A DNA stretch of 64,000 nt, taken from positions 54,548 through 118,547 of the forward strand of contig WNNJ02001237.1 in the NCBI GenBank assembly GCA_012934845.2, read 5' to 3'. This document shows, in pieces, positions 60,101 through 64,000 of this stretch (position 1 is its first letter; every line of letters begins with the position of its first letter). A program made the translations under genes and the position numbers. The DNA is from Pomphorhynchus laevis. Lineage: Eukaryota > Acanthocephala > Palaeacanthocephala > Echinorhynchida > Pomphorhynchidae. The notes under the pieces were generated by a model. It made no database searches. It was not told the DNA's origin and saw only the letters and a list, made by a program, of their open reading frames with translations.

Positions 60101-61454
60101 GGCTGTATATCCTTTTATTAAATACTCGAAATAAGAATCCGCACCTGCACCGATCGTAGAATCTACTTTTGAAGATAGTACATTTAATAGAACAGTGCAG
60201 CTTACCAGTTCTAATCCAATGTCCATTATCGACATTTATAACTAAACCCATCAAATTAGTCGTCATGTCTCTTTTATTCCATAGATAATCCATTGCATGC
60301 GTTGCATGTTTCTAAAATTAATTTCGTTTATATCTTTCAAGCGGCATATTAACGTTTTATTTTAAAAAGTTACAGGCCAAGATTGCAATTATTTTAAAAT
60401 ATTATGATACTACAAGAGAACGTAAAATATATATAACAGAATTTTAAAATCAAGTCCTGAATTACAACAACAAACTTTCATAAGAATTAAAATTTTTAAA
60501 ATGGGATATACGCCAACGTATGTATTATTCTTAAATCAATTTACATAATAATAAGGATATAGGATGGAAATAAAATATATCATTAATATATCGAAAATAT
60601 ATATATCGTGTATATTTCTAATGTGAAAAGAACTGTAATTCGAAAAGATTTGTGAAATCTCATAAATGATTTAAATATGCAAAAGCGAATAAAATTTTAT
60701 CATCAAATTAATTATAAATAAATTAATCTCTTATTAAATTAAGATTAACAATTGCTTATTAGTAATTATCATTTTATTATCATTTATTATTCAATTTAAA
60801 ACATTTTTGTTACTAAAATTTTGAAACGAATGAATAAACACTTCGAATGTGTAAATACTAAATATTTCTAAACATTCGAAGCCGTAACGCTGCGAAAGCT
60901 GTTGCAATATATAATAACTAACTCAGCCTTTGATCTGATTAACTTTTGCATCATTCGTATAATTGAATTATTAAATTCTAACAAACAAAATCAACTCACA
61001 GCAAAAGTATAATCTCCTGTTAAATAACTAAGCGTCAAAAATTCCAGAAGAAACGTTCCACAGCAGGCGGTACATGCTTGATCATTGTTACTGGTGATAC
61101 AAGACTCTAAATTATTTTTATTTAAACGCACTTTGGTTCTCGGCAATCCTGTAAATGTGTTGAATGCTGGTAACAACTTATTTCCCAATTGGAGAGCCAT
61201 TGTCAAAAGTTCATCATTATACCATGAGAAATTAAATTTTTCATTTTCCTTAAACTGTTTGCATATCAAATGCGAACTAATCAAGCCACTACAAGTAAAA
61301 AAAAAGGTTAAGAAGACTAAAAGCAAGAAATTGGCTATTACCCGATCATTCGAATGTTAACTTCAAAAACATTTACTGTCACAAATGCATTAAAATCAAC
61401 AGTATTAATAGTGTACTTGACAGCTTTCTCGAATTCTTCAAAGTTTCCCATTAA
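35745..61454 (-). CDS. EDEM3: EDEM3-like ER alpha-mannosidase, 16 exons, 5' end missing
   Basis: Exons (minus strand): 61454-61342, 61288-61000, 60311-60206, 60165-60065, 60016-59891, 57048-56881, 54311-54187, 51976-51853, 48013-47826, 45583-45487, 42586-42523, 42177-42071, 37913-37803, 37755-37710, 37665-37525, 36190-35745. All junctions have GT donors and AG acceptors and all phases agree, giving 783 codons and a stop. Residues 1-390 are glycoside hydrolase family 47; residues about 515-635 are a protease-associated domain; the last about 150 are not recognised. The family trims mannose from misfolded glycoproteins in the ER to mark them for degradation. Acidic residues expected in the active site appear kept ([26 protein letters not shown]). 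No KDEL-like end is seen. The N-terminal exons must lie beyond 64000 or be lost. The large introns are full of transposons. Confidence 0.85.
36485..36633. repeat. Long imperfect hairpin in last EDEM3 intron
   Basis: Arms of about 65 bp (about 36485-36550 and 36566-36633) carry ACTAAAGAAACGACAATTTA and its complement, with AGCAGCAGCTATTG at the tip. No coding. Confidence 0.75.
36634..37520. other. Rest of EDEM3 intron 15
   Basis: AT-rich. No repeat family or gene recognised. Confidence 0.4.
37525..37913 (-). CDS. EDEM3: EDEM3 exons 13-15 (protease-associated domain)
   Basis: Exon 13 (37913-37803) has [16 protein letters not shown], the PA-domain hallmark. Exon 14 (37755-37710, 46 nt) adds [15 protein letters not shown]. 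Exon 15 (37665-37525) has [15 protein letters not shown] and ends the domain. The introns are 47 and 44 nt with unusual donors GTTTTG and GTTGCT. Confidence 0.82.
38400..39200 (-). pseudogene. LINE RT C-terminal fragment in EDEM3 intron
   Basis: A GC-richer block. On the minus strand it reads, with frame changes, [11 protein letters not shown] and, further on, [15 protein letters not shown] with [11 protein letters not shown]. These are the thumb and the A-P-x-x-W-N-x-L-P...F-K-x-x-L-K type tail found at the end of many LINE RT proteins. Strongly decayed. Plus-strand frames here are shadows. Confidence 0.5.
39323..39740 (-). pseudogene. CR1/Jockey-like LINE C-terminal fragment
   Basis: Reads [20 protein letters not shown], then [54 protein letters not shown] and [10 protein letters not shown]. 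This is the conserved C-terminal succession of CR1/Jockey-type LINEs. About 135 residues in one frame are intact. Its 5' side is cut exactly where the inverted repeat of the Merlin region begins. Confidence 0.7.
40183..41009 (+). pseudogene. Merlin transposase, broken
   Basis: The N-terminal part [20 protein letters not shown] is followed by a disrupted zinc-finger region. An intact block (40489-40850) reads [17 protein letters not shown], then [17 protein letters not shown] (first catalytic Asp), [16 protein letters not shown] and GSIILS. After a deletion with frameshift, [29 protein letters not shown] follow (the third catalytic residue region). The block that should hold the second catalytic Asp (S-D-x-W) is missing, so it cannot be active. 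The ISXO2/IS1595-like family assignment is clear from the motif order. Confidence 0.8.
41135..41240. repeat. Imperfect inverted repeat
   Basis: CCATCCGCTTGATGTCGCTG near 41138 pairs with CACCGACATCAAGCGGAGGG near 41221. It is GC-richer than the surroundings and encloses about 60 nt. Function unknown. Confidence 0.6.
42071..42586 (-). CDS. EDEM3: EDEM3 exons 11 and 12
   Basis: Exon 11 (42586-42523, 64 nt) reads [16 protein letters not shown]. Exon 12 (42177-42071) reads [20 protein letters not shown] and then YSNAEFGDV, which corresponds to the entry into the PA domain. Phases 1 and 2 match across the 345-nt intron. Confidence 0.72.
42660..42880. repeat. Short dispersed repeat in EDEM3 intron 10
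   Basis: Several copies of AATACATTTGCTGGG with AT spacers, some inverted (CCAACAAATACATT...AATGTATTTGTTAGG). Confidence 0.65.
43210..45010 (-). pseudogene. REL-type non-LTR retroelement remnant, second family
   Basis: Right to left: [35 protein letters not shown] (motif A region), [17 protein letters not shown] (motif B), a decayed motif C region, and an intact 116-codon stretch (44100-43750) with [16 protein letters not shown]-terminal piece is near 43240-43400. The QGD-LAM signature and block order match invertebrate RT elements of the QGDPLAMA type that also end in a restriction-like endonuclease, most of which is deleted here. Many stops. It lies in EDEM3 intron 10. Confidence 0.6.
45487..48013 (-). 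CDS. EDEM3: EDEM3 exons 9 and 10
   Basis: Exon 9 (48013-47826) is a basic linker with [20 protein letters not shown]. Exon 10 (45583-45487) has [19 protein letters not shown], matching the segment before the PA domain in EDEM3. Exon 9 is assigned from splice sites, phase and position rather than strong similarity. Confidence 0.7.
45600..46990. other. AT-rich part of EDEM3 intron 9
   Basis: No gene. Runs of AT dinucleotide-like sequence and no clear repeat family until the PLE module near 47000. Confidence 0.4.
46995..47060 (-). repeat. Diverged PLE 3' module
   Basis: Keeps ATCATCAGGAGGAACTG and the GGCCCCTA end, but the TTTC (GAAA on the element strand) is TTTT. Both stems are weakened. Confidence 0.5.
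47263..47590 (+). mobile_element. SINE-like insertion with target-site duplication
   Basis: A 328-bp GC-rich block flanked by exact copies of TCAGAATAAGAATTA (47248-47262 and 47591-47605), ending in an A/G-rich tail (GAAGAAAAAGAAAAAGA). The insertion site is inside the PLE 3' module. Internally a roughly 63-bp unit holding GCGACTACGATAGTAGGGCC is duplicated in tandem (47390-47453 and 47454-47514). This has the hallmarks of target-primed reverse transcription. A Pol III box B is not convincing (GGTCACAAGCC at best), so it could be a SINE or a deleted LINE carrying a 5' leader. No coding. Confidence 0.7.
48590..49560 (-). repeat. PLE fragments in EDEM3 intron 8
   Basis: Three 3' modules (about 48597-48665, 48926-48985 and 49240-49300) and one post-palm coding remnant (49330-49510). 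The stretch 48640-48990 is nearly identical to 22700-23060. The module at 48926 is joined to a hairpin with ATAGCAGCAAGGACAAA arms (48975-49030). Confidence 0.6.
49740..50345 (-). pseudogene. PLE reverse transcriptase palm, 5'-truncated
   Basis: A 125-codon frame (50139-49762) with [26 protein letters not shown] and the post-palm start, all with intact catalytic aspartates. The sequence upstream (50345-50230) is a second, out-of-order piece ending at the GGGGTGGAGT junction. Confidence 0.7.
50362..50450 (-). repeat. PLE-associated block (partial)
   Basis: ATAATAAAGGGGTGGAGTAC and the following 70 bp match 18490-18700 and the plus-strand copy at 26270-26350. Confidence 0.55.
50585..51110. repeat. 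520-bp direct repeat, copy 1
   Basis: Almost identical to 58250-58775, in the same orientation, in another intron of the same gene. Includes AGGGGAGCTATAGGTGCTGC and TTTTTCCGGTTACTGATGTC near its end. No coding region. The left end is related to the PLE post-palm segment. Confidence 0.85.
51853..51976 (-). CDS. EDEM3: EDEM3 exon 8
   Basis: Completes an Arg codon from exon 7, then [18 protein letters not shown] and [11 protein letters not shown], the C-terminal end of the GH47 domain. The donor GTTGTA is weak but phase-compatible with exon 9. Confidence 0.85.
52444..52530. repeat. 19-bp tandem repeat with inverted end
   Basis: Three full copies and one partial copy of TTAGTTCACGACGCAGCAA (52444-52514), followed by the inverse TGCTGCGTCGTG (52519-52530), which can fold back on any unit. 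Confidence 0.85.
52531..54180. other. EDEM3 intron 7 remainder
   Basis: AT-rich. Short motifs such as GATAGAAGCTAGCTATCGAAA (near 52566), GATAGCACCAGCTAGCGAAA (near 54025) and a hairpin at 53113-53141 resemble the PLE 3' tail motif (CCAGCTAGGCATCGAAATAT). No gene. Confidence 0.4.
54187..54311 (-). CDS. EDEM3: EDEM3 exon 7
   Basis: Starts in phase 0 with [19 protein letters not shown] and contains [15 protein letters not shown] degenerate second copy of this exon is at about 59718-59812. Confidence 0.88.
54315..54975 (-). pseudogene. PLE GIY-YIG endonuclease C-terminus with 3' tail
   Basis: The frame at 54860-54690 reads [40 protein letters not shown], the C-terminal end of the GIY-YIG endonuclease in canonical Penelope elements (conserved H and E). 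The typical tail follows (GCTGAAGATGATGCCAGCTA then CATCGAAATATTCAATT). At 54886-54917 a 10-bp perfect hairpin marks the switch to a plus-strand piece of the same tail. This PLE family differs from the one at 3-5 kb. Confidence 0.75.
55270..56020 (+). pseudogene. PLE GIY-YIG endonuclease C-terminus, plus copy
   Basis: At 55628-55828 the frame repeats the same endonuclease end ([37 protein letters not shown]), followed by the tail to 56020. Its left side (55270-55640) is the inverted tail and is a direct repeat of 54320-54560. The fragment is therefore tail-endonuclease-tail, with the two tails inverted. Confidence 0.72.
56345..56580. repeat. AT-rich tandem repeat
   Basis: Repeats of ATAATTAATTAATTAATTAT and related simple sequence. 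Confidence 0.8.
56881..57048 (-). CDS. EDEM3: EDEM3 exon 6
   Basis: 56 codons from TTTAG to GTGATA. It contains [29 protein letters not shown] and [14 protein letters not shown]. The last block holds the conserved glutamate of the GH47 active site. Confidence 0.88.
57138..57730. repeat. Interleaved direct repeats in EDEM3 intron 5
   Basis: About 90 bp at 57138-57230 recur at 57480-57570 (AAACGTTTAAATTGTACGAA). About 65 bp at 57414-57480 recur at 57663-57727 (TTTAGTTCACAGTAACAACA). Confidence 0.75.
57890..58217 (+). other. Two coding-like segments of unknown origin
   Basis: The plus strand reads [20 protein letters not shown] at about 57897 and, in a second open stretch (58087-58217), [20 protein letters not shown]. 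Amino-acid composition looks protein-like, but both are short, separated by stops, and antisense to the gene that contains them. They may be a processed-gene or retroelement fragment. Not identified. Confidence 0.3.
58250..58775. repeat. 520-bp direct repeat, copy 2
   Basis: Nearly identical to 50585-51110, in the same orientation. It lies in EDEM3 intron 5. Confidence 0.85.
58800..59530. other. AT-rich part of EDEM3 intron 5
   Basis: Short repeats of ATCCATCGAAATAATTAGAC near 59280-59350. No gene. Confidence 0.4.
59540..59815 (-). pseudogene. EDEM3: Degenerate duplicate of EDEM3 exon 7
   Basis: 59718-59812 reads [20 protein letters not shown], a mutated copy of exon 7 (54311-54187), and the flanking intron (59540-59700) also matches 53975-54090. 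It lacks the exon start and a clean acceptor. It sits between exons 5 and 6, so inclusion would duplicate a catalytic-domain segment. Confidence 0.75.
59891..61454 (-). CDS. EDEM3: EDEM3 exons 1-5 (catalytic domain, first half)
   Basis: Exon 1 (61454-61342) reads [11 protein letters not shown]...[10 protein letters not shown]. Exon 2 (61288-61000) has [21 protein letters not shown] and [13 protein letters not shown]. Exon 3 (60311-60206) has [20 protein letters not shown]. Exon 4 (60165-60065) has [17 protein letters not shown]. Exon 5 (60016-59891) has [18 protein letters not shown] and FWPAAL. These align block by block with vertebrate EDEM3 in order and spacing. Introns here are tiny (53, 40 and 48 nt) except the 688-nt intron between exons 2 and 3. 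Confidence 0.88.
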
Positions 61455-61795
61455 CTAAAAGCCAATAAAATGCATTTTTATGCAACAAATATATTAAAAT
61501 CAAATCTTATACCAAAAAACCAAAACACGATAATCGTCTACATTATAATTTTTATGCTTTAATAATTATCAAATAAAATTAATGATTAAATAATAATTAA
61601 TTATTCAACATCTAACTATTCAATAATGATATTTAATATATCATGATAATGTATCATTGCTACCATGGAACATTTTTGTAAGATAGTATCCTTAGCTGTA
61701 ATTGCTCGGATTTCTGTTGCTGATATTGTAACCCACAATATCTGCCCGTTCCTTATGTATTAAATTCCTCATTCTCTCAAAAGCACATCTTCGAT

Positions 61796-62205
61796 ACTAT
61801 CCATGCATAGCTACTGTCTATTATAAATTTAGAAAACGTTTTGATATGTTTCTTTTTGTATATGTATGAATGACGTCCGCTTCAGTCCACAAATATGGTG
61901 CAGTAAGCTTTTTCAGTAAATTTCAACAAATTCATTTAATATTATTATATTTTATTATTATATAAAAACGTCAATTTTTCACCGTAGGTGAAAAACACCC
62001 CCTTTTTCACCTACGGTGAAAAGTGCACCCAATCTATAAATGTATATAAAATATAATAATATTAAATGAATTTGTTGAAATTTACTGAAAAAGCATACTG
62101 CACCATATTTGTGGACTGAAGCGGACGTCATTCATACATATACAAAAAGAAACATATCAAAACGTTTTCTAAATTTATAATAGACAGTAGCTATGCATGG
62201 ATAGT
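61796..62205. repeat. 159-bp inverted duplication enclosing a MULE end
   Basis: 61796-61954 and 62047-62205 are inverted copies with about one mismatch. The spacer (61955-62046) holds a MULE terminal fragment with two 15-bp palindromes and ends GTGCACC. The right arm directly abuts the full MULE at 62211. Confidence 0.9.
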
Positions 62206-62210
62206 GATTG

Positions 62211-63890
62211 GGTGCACTTTTCACCTACGGTGAAAAAGGGGGTGTTTTTCACCTACGGTGAAAAATGGACGTTTTTCACCGAGACAAACCAAAATTTAAT
62301 TAAAAAATAGAAAATTTTTTTTATTTAATCTAGCTTCCAATTAAAATTTAAAGCAATATATTTTAAATAATCTACTGGGGGCAGTGCATTATATTTTAAG
62401 AGCAGGTCCTTTACGGTATCAATTCTTGGGACGGGATCTTTGTATAAGGACAAAAATAATTTATTCTCAGTAATCGTTTGTTCATTCTTCAACTCGTTCA
62501 AAATGGGAATTATTGAAGTCTGTTTTATGTTTATTAATGTATTGAGATGTCTGTGGTAACCCTCGAGCGAATTCGTTGTCCTCGGAATACCGTTTTCCGT
62601 GCGGAGTTTTACATTCCAAAAAGAAATATGATTGTTGCCAGTTTCATTGTTTATGTATTGACGTACAAACCATTCGTAAAGATTTAACTAAAGATTTTTG
62701 TTCCACAATATATAGTCTTAATTCGTCAGCATACAGTGAAACATCTTCTAAAGATACAAAGCTTAATGCCAAAATCATCTTGACTTGAAGTTTAATTGGT
62801 GCATTATTAATAAGTTCTGATGCGAATTTCAGATTCTGGACTTTTCGCCAAATAATTTGCCCCAAATGAAAGCAACAACCGTATAGTTGGGAATTTTTAA
62901 AATTATTTTTGATCGATTTATAACTAGATTGCTCAAAATCGAGAATTATAGATTTAGCATTAGATCCCACATTTGGATTTTTCGACATTAACCATTCGAA
63001 AATAGAATTGTAAGACGTCTCATTTTTATGTTTCATGAAACAAAACATCATCGGCAAAAACATATTCCTTATTCTGCACTGTATAGTAAAAATTTGAGAA
63101 AACGAAGTTGGTGCGCTTCGAAATGTGCCATCACATATCAGAACATCTGAATATACCAAATGTTTTAAATTTTCCTCTGTTTGAAGATTAAAACTCTGTT
63201 TATATCGTCCATCCCGCTATCAAAAAATAAAAACTGTTTATTCTCCGTTGTAAAAAACAGCTCTTCGGGGATGTCGTAATTTGGAACAATGGTGTAATTG
63301 TTTGCTTTTCTTGTCGCATTTACCAACCTTTTCATATTTTTGAGATCAATTGGAACTTGGAGCTTTGAATTTTCTTTTAAAACGTTTAAGATCACGTTTC
63401 TGGCTGATTCTGTAGACTTCAAGGCTCGATCCTTAACCCCTCTCTGGATTAGAACTTTGTTAAATTTAATTTCCTCCATAATATGGTCATGGCAGGTACT
63501 TTCCTGGAAGACATTTTCCAAATTTGTTTTCAAAAGAGACTTGCAGCCTCTCTTATTACACCTCCAAATCTTTTTTCCTGCAGTAGACTCTTTGAAATTA
63601 TAAAAATATCCCTGGTAAGCAATTTTTGGTTTACCTCTATTGCTTTTTATAATGCAGTCTGTTAAATCAATATTCATATTTAAGGGTAAATTTTTTTTAA
63701 TTAAAATTTGGTTTGTATCGGTGAAAAACGTCCCTTTTTCACCTACGGTGAAAAATACTTCACCGTAGGTGAAAAGTGCACCCAGCCGTATCGGTGAAAA
63801 ACGTCCCTTTTTCACCTACGGTGAAAAATACCTCACTTTTCACCTACGGTGAAAAATACCCCCTTTTTCACCGTAGGTGAAAAGTGCACC
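62211..63890 (-). mobile_element. MULE transposon with palindromic-repeat TIRs
   Basis: Both ends start GGTGCACTTTTCACC. The left TIR (62211 to about 62300) and the right TIR (about 63712-63890) consist of copies and half-copies of the palindrome TTCACC-TAC/GTA-GGTGAA, spaced by GGGGGT- or GGGACGT-like linkers, and end inward at ACAAACCAAAWTTTAATTAAA. The right TIR is longer because part of it is duplicated. The transposase lies between on the minus strand. No clear 9-bp target duplication is visible. Confidence 0.85.
62325..63677 (-). pseudogene. MULE transposase with FLYWCH finger, two frameshifts
   Basis: Probable start ATG at 63677 (MNIDLTDCIIKSNRGKPK); stop at 62325. Residues 10-65 form a FLYWCH-type zinc finger (SNRGKPKIAYQGYFY, WRCNKRGCKSLL, C-x-D-H). 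Then come ICDGTFRSAP (first catalytic Asp), IILDFEQS (second Asp), YGCCFHLGQIIWRKVQ, and NSLEGYHRHLN (likely catalytic Glu). Two single-base frame changes interrupt it, one near 63180 before LKHLVYSD and one near 62675 before the WFVRQYINNETGN segment. All domains are otherwise present, so the loss is recent, or the changes are sequencing errors. Confidence 0.82.
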
Positions 63891-64000
63891 TCGCGACATT
63901 TATATTTAATCCATAGTAAAAAATAAGTAAATAAAATATAATAATTAAATATAAAAATGATATTTACTATAATTATGTATAAATGTAAATATCTTTATAT
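63891..64000. other. Flank right of the MULE
   Basis: About 110 bp of AT-rich DNA to the window edge. The missing N-terminal EDEM3 exons are not here. Confidence 0.5.

Noticed and set aside
61700-61850. First exons of the EDEM3-like gene between 61.5 and 62 kb
   Set aside because: No frame there matches the expected YAYPxDEL or SLTLIDxLDTL blocks; these must lie beyond the window or be lost.
61976-63880. CRISPR-like array of palindromic repeats
   Set aside because: The repeats are the terminal parts of a MULE; spacers are themselves repeated and not unique, and the context is eukaryotic.

Overview
This is a very AT-rich eukaryotic nuclear segment, most likely from an invertebrate animal. 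Evidence for that: spliced genes with GT...AG introns, an animal-type ER-degradation mannosidase (EDEM3 class), a ubiquilin-derived sequence, and several animal-type transposon families (Penelope-like, RT plus restriction-like endonuclease, APE-type LINE, Merlin, MULE). I cannot name the species. There are no operons, tRNAs, rRNAs or CRISPR arrays that I can support. Most of the sequence is decayed mobile DNA.

Layout. 0-9.5 kb: a small palindromic MITE, Penelope-like (PLE) debris, LINE crumbs and one hypothetical plus-strand ORF. 9.5-15.95 kb: two same-orientation copies of a retroelement in which a restriction-like-endonuclease (REL) polyprotein runs in frame into the STI1 and UBA parts of a ubiquilin. 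A 14-bp minisatellite carrying a foldback element separates them. This fusion is the most unusual object in the window. 16-19 kb: PLE fragments. 19.5-20.2 kb: an intronless multi-pass membrane protein. 21.3-24.6 kb (minus): a two-exon HAD-type phosphatase whose intron carries PLE debris. 25.4-29 kb: a plus-strand mosaic of PLE pieces. 29-33.7 kb (minus): a decayed APE-type LINE.

35.7-61.5 kb (minus): one large gene that I assembled exon by exon, an EDEM3-like alpha-mannosidase (glycoside hydrolase family 47 plus protease-associated domain). I find 16 exons, 783 codons, every exon phase compatible, and the 5' exons missing beyond the right edge. Its introns are bimodal (40-53 nt, or hundreds to thousands of nt). 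The large ones hold LINE ends, a Merlin transposon, an REL-type retroelement, a 328-bp SINE-like insert with target-site duplication, PLE fragments of two kinds, a duplicated exon and a 520-bp repeat. 62.2-63.9 kb: a MULE transposon whose terminal repeats are built from a repeated 15-bp palindrome, next to a 159-bp inverted duplication that encloses a second copy of the MULE end.

The coding genes do not form a pathway. The shared themes are retroelement load, host-gene capture, and an unusual number of short perfect hairpins that look like template-switch scars.
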